Shown here: one piece after another, positions 10,840-22,272 of the stretch
How positions within the stretch are numbered: position 1 is the stretch's first letter
Layout of the letters: the number at the start of each line of letters is the position of its first letter
Source of the DNA: Neoceratodus forsteri
Taxonomy: Eukaryota > Chordata > Ceratodontiformes > Ceratodontidae
DNA: 64,000 nt
Reading direction: 5' to 3'
Assembly (NCBI GenBank): GCA_016271365.2
Contig: CM028136.1
Location: 464,626,001-464,690,000, forward strand
Position numbers and translations under genes: made by a program
The notes under the pieces: model-generated
Database searches by the model: none
The model's input: only the letters and a program-made list of their open reading frames with translations
Told to the model about the DNA's origin: nothing

Positions 10840-11862
10840 TTACAGGTACCTGACCCATGAAATAATGTGGAAACTGCTGGCCAAGAGTGAAGGCAGAGGA
10901 ATACAAAAGTGAGATTACTGCTCATTTGATTGGTCTTGCCTATAAAAGCTTGAAAGAGTATTGGAGTGACAGTGCTCAGTCTATTTTGAAGGCTTGGAAT
11001 GTGAAACTTTCCACAGAGATATCATATGAGATGTGGTTAAAGTTCATTCTGCCTTCGATTAAACTCTCTCAGGCTCCCTGCTGGTGAAAATTTATTTTGA
11101 AGTGCCCGCATTCAATTTTTTAATACACCTGACAGATTAGTAAAGTATCTGCTGAGATCATATGGTGTATGCTGGAGGGCATGTGGAGAAACCTTGGCTA
11201 ATACTGCCCATATTTTCTGGCATTGCCTTTCTATTTCTACCTTTTAGTGAGAGCTGTAGCAGCAACTGGTGGGCCCTGAGTTGGTCTTATCCCCAGAACT
11301 GGTCCTTTTGTATATTACCTCTGCTAACCAACCCTTTCCCTCTAGAAGTATGCTTCACATCTACTTAATAGCTGCAAAAAAAGGCCCTTACTCACCTACG
11401 GCAGTGATGGTCTCCCCCATGCATGCTCATTGGCATACTATTGTGAATGATACTTATTACATAGAGAGACTAATAACTCGCTGTAATGGACAGGTAGTTC
11501 ATTTTGAACTGCGTCGGAGGCCTTGGGTGTTTTACACCTCATTGGAAGATACTTCATTTTCCCATGATCTTTAATAACTTAGGGGGGCTGGTTTATATCT
11601 CTGAATTGTGGGGATAATATTATATGAAACTGTGGGGTTACTCTTAATATGGGAAAATTCTCCAGGCACCTCTCTCTCCCATTTCTATTGGTTGAGTTCT
11701 TAAAACAATAACTTCACACCAGATCAGGTTGGATATCATTTGGTATATGACTTTATTTTTAAAGTTCTTCTATCAAATGTATACTGTGGTAATACTGGAT
11801 TAAAAACATGATGTATTGTGCTCTCTCTGCAGAAATAAATAAAAAGTAAAAAAAAAAGAAAG
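10840..11862 (+). mobile_element. 5'-truncated L1-type LINE, 3' end
   Basis: One frame from 10887 encodes AHLIGLAYKSLKEYWSD and an EMWLKF segment. A shifted frame then gives CWRACGETLANTAHIFWHC, the Cys-x3-Cys-x7-His-x4-Cys knuckle that ends L1 ORF2 proteins. A 3' UTR follows and the element ends in an A-rich tail (AATAAATAAAAAGTA then A10) at about 11862. Stops and frameshifts make it dead. The 5' limit is approximate. Confidence 0.7.
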
Positions 11863-12111
11863 TAAGATTACTTCTGTATATGACGTAAATTATGTCTTAC
11901 AAACAGAAAACCAGAAAGATACAGATTGCATCTTTATATTTTACAAATAGTGATACAGCTCAGAATGTTTACTTTAGCCAGCATTCATAAAAAGGGGCCA
12001 GAATTCATTAGTGGCCTACCCACAAAAATAGGGGGTGGGCCATGGCCATGTTGGCACCCCCAATATAGAAAGCCTCAAAAGTAGAAAGCGATACAGTGGA
12101 ATCATTATATC

Positions 12112-12410
12112 TGTACCCAGTGTCAGTGGCTCAGCAGGTAGCACACTCGCCTCTGAGGCCAGGAGATCAGAAGGCTTTGGGTTCTATCCCCACATCAGGC
12201 ACTTGGGTTAATATCCCAATACTGACACTGTAGTGCAGCATGATGGGGGTGCTGTCTTTCATATGAGACATTATACAATAGCAAGAAAATGTCCTGGTCT
12301 CTGATTGGTTAATCTTGGGCTGGACCCATGATGTTATCCCAGTACAACATCACGGGTCTAGTCTCAGCCTCACTGTGAACCTGTAGATGAGCTAGATGAC
12401 CTCTTTTTTT
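12112..12410 (+). mobile_element. tRNA-derived SINE
   Basis: Box A-like TGGCTCAGCAGGT (12127-12139) and box B-like GGTTCTATCCC (12180-12190) are at tRNA promoter spacing. The body carries the GGGGGTGCTGTCTTTCATATGAGAC-type core common to tRNA SINEs of fish, coelacanth and amphibians. It is not a functional tRNA gene because it lacks a cloverleaf. The short hairpin CCCATGATGTT...AACATCACGGG is at about 12327-12358. Confidence 0.7.
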
Positions 12411-12506
12411 GCATCTTCTCTTAAGAAACAAAAATATTTTTCCACACTAAAAAACATTCTTTAAAATATTTTTTTTATTTTACATATAACAATGAGCCAT
12501 TGTATA

Positions 12507-12655
12507 ATAGCAATAATGCCCTCCAGGGTGTGTGTCGTTTGGGATAATGTCACGCCACAGTTGTTGGACTCACTCGGCCTGCGGCCCCGTGCCCAACCAC
12601 CTGAGGCATGACGTTATCCCAGCATGACACACACCCTCTTGGGCATTATTGCTTA
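12507..12655. mobile_element. Fold-back MITE-like element
   Basis: Arms read AGCAATAATGCCCT-CCAGGGTGTGTGTC-GGGATAA-GTCA inward from both sides, about 48 bp each with few mismatches, around a loop of about 50 bp (CACTCGGCCTGCGGCCCCG). It sits beside, and probably inside, SINE sequence, because ATTAAACCGAGGTCC of the SINE body follows directly. I cannot assign a superfamily. Confidence 0.65.
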
Positions 12656-12740
12656 ATTAAACCGAGGTCCCATCTACCTGTTCTGGTGGCAGCTCAGGTG
12701 GATGTTAAAGATCCCATGGCACTTCTCGAAAAGAGTAGGG
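12656..12740 (+). mobile_element. SINE body/tail, 5' side of a split SINE
   Basis: Reads AAACCGAGGTCCCATCTACC...GTTAAAGATCCCATGGCACT then TCTCGAAAAGAGTAGGG. This is the conserved downstream part of a common vertebrate SINE. It stops inside the GAGTAGGGG motif where LINE A begins. The remainder of the same motif and SINE is at 24464-24545, 11.7 kb away. Confidence 0.7.
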
Positions 12741-12899
12741 AAAGTTTTTATTAAGATTTCAAACAACCCAAACAAAAAATAAAGTCCTAACAGATACAAT
12801 TGAATGTAAAAAACAGCAACAGTATACCAATAATGGAAAATAAGAAAATAAGTAATGAAATACAACAGCCAGGTAACTGGCATGTCACTATCAGTGATC

Positions 12900-15800
12900 C
12901 AAGGCAAGTTCCTCCATAGATGCAACACTTTACGTCAATCCAGAGACTTCAGTTCCTGAAAGTAAATGCATTGTAATTCGTGTAAAATCTTCACATAAAG
13001 TTCCTTGATGGAAATATTCAACTGTTGCAAGGTAAAAAGACATCTAGAATTCCAGATGTACCATTTGAGGACTACAAAAATAACATGCAAAGTACTATGA
13101 TCCCAACATGCCCAAGAGAGTGAATAGTCCCCATACAATAACCTGGAATAAGAAACCTGTTGAAAAATAAACATGCTGGTTGGCCCAAACAAAAAATTCC
13201 AAAAAGAAAAAATGTAAGGACAAGTAAAAAACAAATGGTCAATAGTCTCAGGCTGAAGGACACATAATGGTCGAGCACAAATTCACTCTTCCACACTTTT
13301 ATGTTTCTGGTTAGCCTTCACATTGAAACGTTCATGGCAAGTCAACCAGTGGACAGCAAGCATTTTGAGAGGTATTCTACATTCAGAAAGAACATTTTGC
13401 AATGCCAGACAGGAAGTCTGAGGGCATTTGGGAAAAGGATCCAATTCTTGAAAATGGGTCAAAAGGATTTGGGAATAAGTTCGTTTTTTCATTTTTGACA
13501 GTATCAAGGCAGGTGGGAGAGTTTAAGTTTAAGAAATACCTCACGAAGATATGCCAGGGCAGGAGTGGAATTCCGTAACTGCCATTTCTGGCTGGTTTGC
13601 CAACCCATATACCAAGAAGTCAAGGAATGTAAAAAATTAGTACACCAGTACCTAGTAGGGGGAAGCAGTAAGGGTTTCAAATTAGCATGTATAAACTGGC
13701 GGAAATAAAAAAGAACAGGGTTTATTATATTTTGACCCCCCTCCAGTAAAGGTAAATAAAGAACATTCCTATGCAAGGGGTTTAATCTACTGCCCCAAAA
13801 GGATTGAAAAAAAAGACTATAAAGCTGAGCTTCTCTAGATTTCGGTACAGGAAAGATGGCACTTAGAAATAAAAAAAGAGGAACAAGGTAGGCTTTGATT
13901 AAATAAACTTTCTTTCAGAAAAACATTTTCTGTGCAGACCAATGTTTCACTAAGTTCGTTCCTAGCAACTATTTTTTATCCCTGTTCAGAATATTCATTT
14001 GGGCAGACCCATAATAAATTCCCAGAATACGAAGATCTTCCTGAGTAATCGGAACCCCCGCCACAGTAGGAGGAGAAGGATCCGAAACTCTCAGGAATTT
14101 CCCTTGACTTTTCAAAATGTTCAATTTGGACCCAGAAAAGGATCCAAATTCAGTACAACAGTGTACAGCAAAGTCAGCTGAGACTACATCTTTAGTTAGA
14201 ACAATCAGGTCATCCGCAAATGCAAATGACACATATTAAATAACCTGACCAGATATACTGATAGGGGAAACCTCAGCAGAGGAATGCAAGAGACATAGAA
14301 GAGGGTCTATGCCAAATACATATAATAAAGGGCTGAGGGACATCCCTGATGAACACCCTTACGAATAGGGATATATGGTCCAAAATTACCATTAACACAA
14401 GGCTTGACTGTCGCAGTTCTCTATAAAATTTTCAACCAGTCAATAAAAGTATGAGGGATTCCATAACGTTGCAAAGTATAGCATAAGAAAGAATGATTGA
14501 CATTATCAAAAGCCTGTGTTTGGTCTAGAGAGAGAACCAAACCATCTACTGAGGAGGTATTATTACAATTAAACACCTCTCATAGGAGAATTAAAGGATC
14601 AGTAATAAAGCTACCCGGAACAGTACAAGATTGGGCAAGGGAAATGAAATGATGTGCCACTGACAAAAGCCTATTATTAAGGAATTTCACAAGCAATTTG
14701 AAGACTGTATTTAAAAGACTGATTGGCCTCCAGTTAAAAAGAGATGACTTGTCTCCTTTTTTGTAGAGAAAGATGAGAATACCAGTAGCCATGTACAAAG
14801 GTACAGTTTGTTGCTGCAGAAGACTGTTAAACACCGCAGTAAGTTCAGAAGGAATTTCTCACCCCAAAATGGTAAACACCTCCGCAGTGAGACCATCAGG
14901 GCCGGGAGTTTTGTGGTGGGCCAAGGATGCAATAAGTCTGAAGTTCAGAAACAGAAAAAGGAGTTAGCAGGTGAAGAAAAGAATCATGGGGCTTAGAAGG
15001 AATCAGGAACTGATGGAACAAAGTCTCAAAGTCTGTCCTGGCAGATGCTGGGCAGCCAAATAAGGAAGTAGCATGTTCAGAGACAATCCGAAGGAGCTCA
15101 CTTTTGGAAGAATGAACAAACCCCTCTGAGCCTGGCAGCACCATGATGACTTTCCATGCAAGGTGGTCATGATGACTGAGTAAAGGGCAAATATTAGAAA
15201 AGGGGCCAATGGTACAGTATCTCTGTTTATAACGAAGACCCTCATTCTGAGCAGTATGATACCGCAATATAGGTGCTTTGATGAGGGAAATCTGGTCTGA
15301 AAACTTATGAGAAATAAACTGAGACAGTGAGTATAAATGCTGCAGATGTTTCCAATTATTTAAATAATCCACATATTCATAGGAGCGGACATATTTACCA
15401 GCACTAATGAGGAGGGACCAAAGCTCAGATTTAGTATCCAGCCACCAAGCAATCGGACTCTCATAAAGATCAAAAAGAGATTTCCTACAGGTCAAAAAAT
15501 AGACAAGCTGTTGGGAAACAAAGACACGTTCCAAAAGCGTTGAGTTCAATTTCCAGTAGCCCAGACCCAGAGGAGTCACAGGGTCCCCCACCAGAAGAGA
15601 CATAGAACATTGGTCAGAATATTCCACAGGCTGAACCAAAGTGCGACGAATAATTAAAGACCGAGAAGTAAATATGAAATCAATTCTAGTAGACAAAGTC
15701 CCTTTGTGGAAAGTCCTCTCTCTTGCCCGAAAATTCCAAAAATGCATCCTTTAGCCCAGCCAGATGGGTAATAGAACCCAGAGCAGTCATTTCCCCAAAA

Positions 15801-16262
15801 ACCTTATCAGTCTAGGTAAAGGGCCCCCTGTCAAGCTTACTAAGTCCACAATTAAAGTCCCCACCCCAAATAACATGGTGGGCCACATGCAAAAATGGAC
15901 TGATAAGGTGAAACAGTGCTGTACAGTCGGCTTTGGATTGGGGGGCATATATAGAAATGACACAAAAAGGGACGTTGTGAAGACAAAAGTCCAATAGAAG
16001 TACCCTACCTGGAACTAAATCCAGGAGTTTAGTCGCAGTAGGTCGAAGGTGGTGGAAAAGAATACTGACCCCAGAGCAGCAGTCAGGACCAAGGGACCAA
16101 AATCACACACCAGAGGCCCATTTGGTAGTAACCTTAGCGACTTCTGGGACTGACTGGATCCTAGTGTCCTGTAAAAGAAAAATACCCTGGGGATAAGAAT
16201 GATGCAAATGAAAAACAACTCCTCGCTTCTTATCATTCTTTATACTATTGACGTTAGATGTA
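12900..16262 (-). pseudogene. LINE A ORF2: endonuclease-reverse transcriptase, broken
   Basis: The nuclease part (about 16260-15730, minus) includes FLLQDTR-like, VISIYAPQS and the catalytic GGDFNC motif (inside 15812-15994), then STRIDFIF. A linker of about 280 residues (14896-15747) follows. The RT shows GILIFLYKKGDKSS with NWRPISLLNTVFKLL near 14700-14780. The catalytic YxDD box is FADD at 14209-14220 (FAFADDLIVL). Downstream frames (13283-13507, WLTCHERFNVKANQKHK) match the LINE B C-terminal domain. Many stops and frameshifts are present. Confidence 0.85.
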
Positions 16263-18637
16263 AAAAAAAAATAAAGAAGGGAACAAAGACAGAGTGAGAG
16301 AGGGAAGAAGCATCAGCTATGTTTCTTTTTCCTAATCTGGCCTTTTCAAGAGGTAGGTCTTTGGCCAGTGTCAAGAGGGTTTGAAAGGACTTTTTCAATT
16401 GGAAGGTCCTGGGCATGAGAATCCATTGACGAAGCAACTGAGTCAGCATCTGAGGCCATGTCATCCATCAAAGTCAAATACCTGTTAGAAGTGGAAGGGG
16501 AGGCTAACAAGGGATCCTGAGACTGAGGCTGAGGCCCAGCCTGCCGCTTTCTAGTCATCATCTTCCTTCCAGTCGTATCCACCATATTCTGAGGAGGGGG
16601 CATTAGAGATTGCTGGTCACTGTCTTGAACTAACTGAGGAGGTCCAACTATCGTAGGAGGTAAAGCTGTGCCAGGGCCCGAAACAGGAAATGGGGGGGTT
16701 GGGGAGGGTCTGCAACAGGTCCCAAAGGGGCTTGGGATCCCCAGAGTGTGAAAGACCACCCCCGTCCCCAGCACTCTGTGGAAATATCCCAGATGGGATC
16801 CTGGACAACCTCTGTGAGTTGTACTCCCTTTGGGCAGTGGTAATTAACAGATGCTGTTCCTTGGGATCCACAGAAGCAGGTTTCTGATGCGCAGCCTCAG
16901 GACAGGATGCATAAGCATGACCTAAGGCCCTACACAAGTTACAATGGACAGAATTACAACATTGAGCACTGGTATGCCCAGTTTCTTGGCAAAAAGAACA
17001 TTTTTGTTGATCACATGCATTACTAATATGTCCCATCTGCCCACACCGATAATAAGTTTTAGGCTGACCAGGGTAAAAGAGAACACCCCGATTTCTACCA
17101 AAAAAAAAGGAATTGGAAAGGTGTTGAAAACCATCATCGTCAGACCTCAGGATAACCCTTATCCTCCAATCCTCTGTCCAGATACCTTCTGAATCAAAAA
17201 TAGCTTCAGGATGGCCAGTGATGGTGCATCTTTCCTTCAACCAAAAAATAAGATCTGTGACACTAACACCCTCATTACGGAACAAGACAGTAATGGTTTT
17301 ATGTGCAGGTTTAGTTAGAGGAACTGCCTCAAAGGGGGCCCATAAAGGCGTGTTTTTTTTCCTGGTGATACCTGACTCAAAATTTATCCAATCCACTCCC
17401 TAACTTAAAACTAACATCAAAAGTGGATTCCCCTGAGACGTGAATCAAAGCATACAATTTAGAGACATTAAATTGCAGACAGTCCTTCAAAATTTTTTTC
17501 CCCACATATACCTGGTCAGGAAAGACATCCGGATCACCCTGATAAAGAAGCCGAATGGCATTATGTAGTTTAGCAGGGTAAGAGGTCTGCTGAAAAAAAG
17601 AAGCATAAGTTTTCTGGTTAGGAGGAGTGACCGGGGGGGGAAACAGCAGTAGTTGGAACAGGACCATTTCTAACTTTGGAAGGTACGTGTTTGGGAATAT
17701 CCGAAAAATCCAAGATATCACTCATACCATCCCCCAGAGTGCCCGGGAAAGAATCTGGAGGTTTAACAGGAAAAGTGGTGGGCAAAACAGGGTGTTGAAT
17801 CAGTTCAAGTTCAGAGGGTAGATACAATGAGGAGTGGACAGACTGGGCCACATGCATAGAGTCATGGGCCGGATAATCTGAAGGTAGCACTAAAGCAGGA
17901 GAAGGTAGCCCTTTAGAGCCCGAGTCAGTAACAGTACTCACTGTGGAAAGCAGGTGCTGAGAAGTCAAAGAAACTCCCGGTATTCTGATGGGAGTAAACC
18001 CAGAAATCCACTTTTTGGTGTCCAGAGTGCGGACCCAGCCTACCGCTGCAATGGAGTGCTCAACTGTCCATGGCCCAACCTCCAGTAATAGAGAATCAGC
18101 CCAACACAGTTTGCTTGGGGTCCCTTTTTTGATTGCACGTTCCGGTAAAGGTGTAGCGGCTGAAAAGGAGAACACTGTTGCAGAGTCAGACACAGTACCA
18201 TCCGAAAACATGATTCGTGGCGCCTCTTGCGCAGCCTCAGGAATGGTAGACATAGAAACGGTAGTCATAGGAGCACCAGCTGGTAGTGAATCAGCATCAG
18301 AGCTAGGCCTCCCGTAGTCGCAAAAGCAGGAGGGGGAAAACTGACCCAATAATTCCTGTTTTCACCATTGATGAGCAGTCTCTTTTTCCAAAGTATAGTT
18401 AGACTCAGTTGGTACCTCTTGTTCTTCTTTCATCAACTAGTGTAAATCCATGGCCTGGTCACAAATAATATTGGATGCAGGTAATGTGATCTCCATATCG
18501 CAGACAGAAGGTGACACAGTAAACGCATCAAAGAATTCTTCGGGTTCTAATAATTCCGGTGTTGGGGAGGAGACAGCTTCCACAACCTGCTGCACCTCCA
18601 TCACCTTGCTCGTCAGACCAGCAAGTGACTCAGCCAT
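16262..18637 (-). pseudogene. LINE A ORF1: zinc-knuckle nucleic-acid-binding protein, broken
   Basis: Starts with ATG at 18637 (MAESLAGLTSKV), 28 nt inside the element, like the matching MADAL start in LINE B. The first segment stops at 18437. Further segments lie in other frames (17618-18349, 17377-17721, 16617-17396, 16346-16774). Three CCHC knuckles are at 16902-17054: the first has lost its leading Cys (YYRCGQMGHISNAC), while CSFCQETGHTSAQC and CNLCRALGHAYASC are intact. The role in the family is RNA binding and RNP formation. Confidence 0.82.
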
Positions 18638-18664
18638 CCTTCAACGGCCAAAGGTCCCCTACTG

Positions 18665-18675
18665 GAGAGTAGGGG
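18665..18675 (+). repeat. GAGAGTAGGGG: target-site copy between LINE A and LINE B
   Basis: The SINE-tail motif appears again here, exactly between the 5' end of LINE A and the 3' end of LINE B. The other copies are GAGTAGGG at 12733-12740 and GAGTAGGGG at 24466-24474. Confidence 0.85.
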
Positions 18676-18844
18676 AAAGTTTTAATGAAACAAGAAATCA
18701 GGCAATATACAATAAAGAAAACACAAGAAGAACAAACCAGGTAAAATCAAGACAGTATACAACAGTGTTCATATCAAAAGGTATGGGAGAAAACAAAGAA
18801 AGAAAACTAAGGAAATGATACTGAGAGAACAAAAGTCCTTCAAG

Positions 18845-21800
18845 TCACCGTGCATCCGAGTCTGTAATCCAAGGTAGGGCTTTCCAAAGGGTGAACAGAC
18901 CAGGCCTGGAATGAGATACAAGTTCACGTGCATAAACAGTTTTCAAATCCCGAACAATCTTTTGTTCAATTTCTATATATGTACAAATTTTCTGCTGCAG
19001 GGTGAACTGGCATCTTGCCATCCAAATATGCCAATTAATTACAACAAAACTAAGATTTAAAGTATCAGTGTTCCACAGAGACCATTGAGGAGGGAATGCT
19101 CCATACATAATCATCGGGTAAGAGACAAATTGAAGCAATGGCATACCCCATTTTTGGGCTAGAAAGGCCCACCAACGTTGTATAAAGGGGCAATCAAAAA
19201 ATAAATGAGAAATAGTTTCCAATTCATCAATACAGGAGGGCCTGGAACACAGCCTGTCTTGAAGCTGTTTATGTTTATGGTTCGATTTAACATTAATTCT
19301 CTCATGGCAGGATAACCAATGGAAGTCCCACATATGTATTGGGATTCGCACACAACGCAACAAAATAAGCAGAGAGGGACAATATTGGGCAGGACATTTA
19401 AAAAGGGACTGAACTGCACACACAGAGGAAAGAAGCAATCTATACAGGGATTTGTGCGCATTAGTGAGAAGCATTTGTGGGGTAAACTCAATTACTGCTT
19501 CCAGACGAGAAACGTAGACCTCACATAAGGTGGCGTGTTTCCAGGCACGCAGAATATGCAGGGAGTCATGTTCCCATTGGTGAAACCATATTTTACAAGA
19601 ATCATAGAACCACGCTTCCCATCCTTTCATGGAGTTAATCAAAAGCGGTCTAATGTTCCATAAAAAAATACTGGTGAAAACAAAAGGGGTTAGTCATTCC
19701 AACACCACCATCCGTGAGAGGGAGATAGGTGACATCCCGTTTTATTGGTTCAACCTGCTCCCCATAATGCCTGAAAAAAAAGGCTAAGAATTGCCCTTTC
19801 CAATTGTTTTGGAATAGGAAAGATATAGCTAACATAGAGAAAGAGGGAAAGTAAATATGTCTTAATTAAATAGACTCTTTTCTTTTTCCCAATCTGACTC
19901 CTGTTCCATGAGGCTACCTTTATGCAACCTTGTTGTAGTTTGGAGGTCCAATTATAAACATCATTGGCTCGAGTACCAAAACAAATTCCTAAAATATGAA
20001 CAGGGCCATTTACAATCTGCAATGGTCCGATGTTCCTAATCGGTGCAATAGCAGATCCCAGCTGTATACCAACACTTTTCTCAAAATTCAGAGTAGCTCC
20101 CGAATATGTCCCAAATAAGGAACATTCTTGCAAGGAGGCTATCACCGAATCCTTGTCCGCCACCAAAAAGCAGATATCATCTGCATATGCAATGGCTTTG
20201 TAAGGTGCTGTTGTTACAGGACACGATATAGCATGTATCTGTGGAAGCATATTCACACAGCAGAGCAAAACGTCCAAAAACAGTACATATAGTAATGGAC
20301 TCGCGGGACACCCCTGTCGGACTCCCCTTCGAACAGGTATCAGAGGTCCACCAACCATTCACTACTGGCATGACCGTAGCTGTCCTATAAAATTACGTAA
20401 CCATTGGATAATGAAGCCGGTATATGCAAAAAACTGAGTGCTTGCCATAAAAAATCATGATTCACCGAATCAAATGCTGCCCTTTGATCCACAGATACTA
20501 CAAATCCAGTAGTCAAAGCTGAGTACCCGTGAGAGAACAATTCACGGATCAGAATCAAATGATCCGAGATGTTCCTGTTGGGGACAGAACAAGATTGAGC
20601 AGGATGCAGAACAGTTTCTGCAATACCAGTTAAACGTTTTGCTATAATCTTCATCAATATCTTAAAGTCAGTGTTTAGCATACAAAGAGGGCGCCAATTC
20701 TCAAGAGAGTGGGCTTCCCCCTTCTGTTTATATATATAAAGCAAAACACCAGTCGTAAATTCTAAAGGGACAGACTCGCTGTTCAACAAAGAATTAAAGA
20801 CAGAGGTAAGTTCAATAAGTAAGTGGTCACCCAGAACTTTATAGAGAGCTGCCGGAAGACCATCCGGGCCAGGAGATTTACGTAACAGCAGAGAGGATAT
20901 AGTCGTTAACAACTCCAAGTTCGTAATGGACTGGCACGCCATCTCCACTGCTGTTGTAGAAGGGAGTGGGATCTCTAAATTCTCGTACAGGGCAGCAGAG
21001 TCTGATAGATCAGCAGGAAAGGGGGAAAACAAAGCAGTCGTGTAGTTAGCAACTATCTGCTGAATCTCTGTTTGAGTAGAGCATATAGTCCCGTGGAATC
21101 TGTAAGACATAATATCGCTTTTGAGCAGTCCGACGAGGTTAGACTCAAAGGACAAATGATCTCCCGAGGTCCAGTAACCTGAAATTATGTTGGTGGTACA
21201 ATTTCCGTGATTGTTCGAGATTGAAGTGCAACATAGCTGCCCGCGTCAATTGAATTTGAGAGGAAAGGTCATGACCCGTGGTATATGATAAAGAAAGAAG
21301 CGATTGAAGATGCGCCCTTCTTTGTAAATAGTCCAAATATTGGCTCCTACTTTTCGCACGACTATACCGTTTCAGGAACGATATCAACGCATGTTTTGTA
21401 TCAAACCACCACTGTATCGGGTCTTCATAACAGAGAAACACAGATTTGCGTGCAAAAAGGAAGGACAGAAGGGTCGACAAAAACATCTTATCCTGCAATA
21501 GGGAGGTGTTAAATTTCCACAACCCCGGCCCTTTTGAATAAGGATTTGTAGTACCCACACCAACAGAAAGCAAGCTATGATCTGAAAGGCCACTGCCTGC
21601 ACCATAGCTGAAACAATTGGTAAAGTACGGGACAAGAAAACAAAATCAATGCAGGTAGCCAATTTACCTTTATGAAACGTAGGGGTATGTTGTTGCCGAA
21701 AAGAAAAATAAGCATCAACTAAGTGGGCAGTATGTATTAGCTTGCTCAGTTCTTGTGAGTCACAGTACAGTTTTTTAGTAGTGGCAAAGGAACTTTTATC

Positions 21801-22247
21801 CCGAAGACTCAAGCCACAGTTGAAGTCACCAGAAAATAAAACTTAGAATGAAGTGTGCAAGTAGGCGGATCTCAGCAAAAGAGATATGCGTGATGATTTA
21901 AGTTGTGGCGCATAAATATTGATAACTCGATAAGGGCAAATACCTATGGTGAAGTCCAAAACCAGAGCCCTACCGGGTACCAAATCAAATAGTTTCAAAA
22001 GACGAAAGTCAGGCATATTTATCAAAATGCCAAGGCCTGAACAGGGGTTGTGGCCTATGGACCAGAATGAGGGACCTAAGAGCCAATCATTTTTTGCTTG
22101 TCTGATCTCTTGAGTCGTATGGAGTCTGGTATCCTGCAATAAGAAAATACCCAATGGTAAAAGTCTTAAAAAAGAAAAAACTAACCGTCTCTTAGGAACA
22201 CGTTTCATACTATTAACATTAATAGTGTGACAAGTAAACTGCGCCAT
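18845..22247 (-). pseudogene. LINE B ORF2: endonuclease-reverse transcriptase with C-terminal knuckle
   Basis: Begins MAQFTCHTINVNSMKR at 22247, just after the ORF1 stop (22273). The nuclease motifs are GIFLLQDTR, VINIYAPQ and TCIDFVFLSR (21384-22292). The RT lies in two long segments. The first (20385-21155) has SPGPDGLPAALYK, NWRPLCMLNTDFKI and VVSVDQRAAFDSV. The second (19750-20358) has GVRQGCPASPLLY and the catalytic YADD at 20176-20187. The C-terminal segment (18845-19642, 265 residues) carries LSCHERINVKSNHKHK and a Cys-His knuckle (CSRPSCIDELETISHLFFDC). Breaks fall near 21600, 21150, 20370 and 19650. Confidence 0.88.
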
Positions 22248-22272
22248 GTAGACAACAGGAAAGCATAATATA

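Larger units (their letters stand above)
12741..18664 (-). mobile_element. LINE A: Tx1-like non-LTR retrotransposon, near full length
   Basis: The order on the minus strand is a short 5' UTR (about 27 nt), ORF1 with zinc knuckles, then ORF2 with apurinic-type endonuclease and reverse transcriptase. The 3' end reads AAAACTTT with no poly(A), directly against the SINE motif. It is 5.9 kb. All genes are broken. The L1/Tx1 grouping rests on gag-like CCHC knuckles in ORF1, the endonuclease/RT order, the 'NWRPISLLN' RT motif and the apparent insertion specificity. Confidence 0.8.

Noticed and set aside
12127..12190. Possible tRNA gene from box A and box B.
   Set aside because: No cloverleaf can be formed and the downstream body is that of a SINE, so it is called a tRNA-derived SINE.
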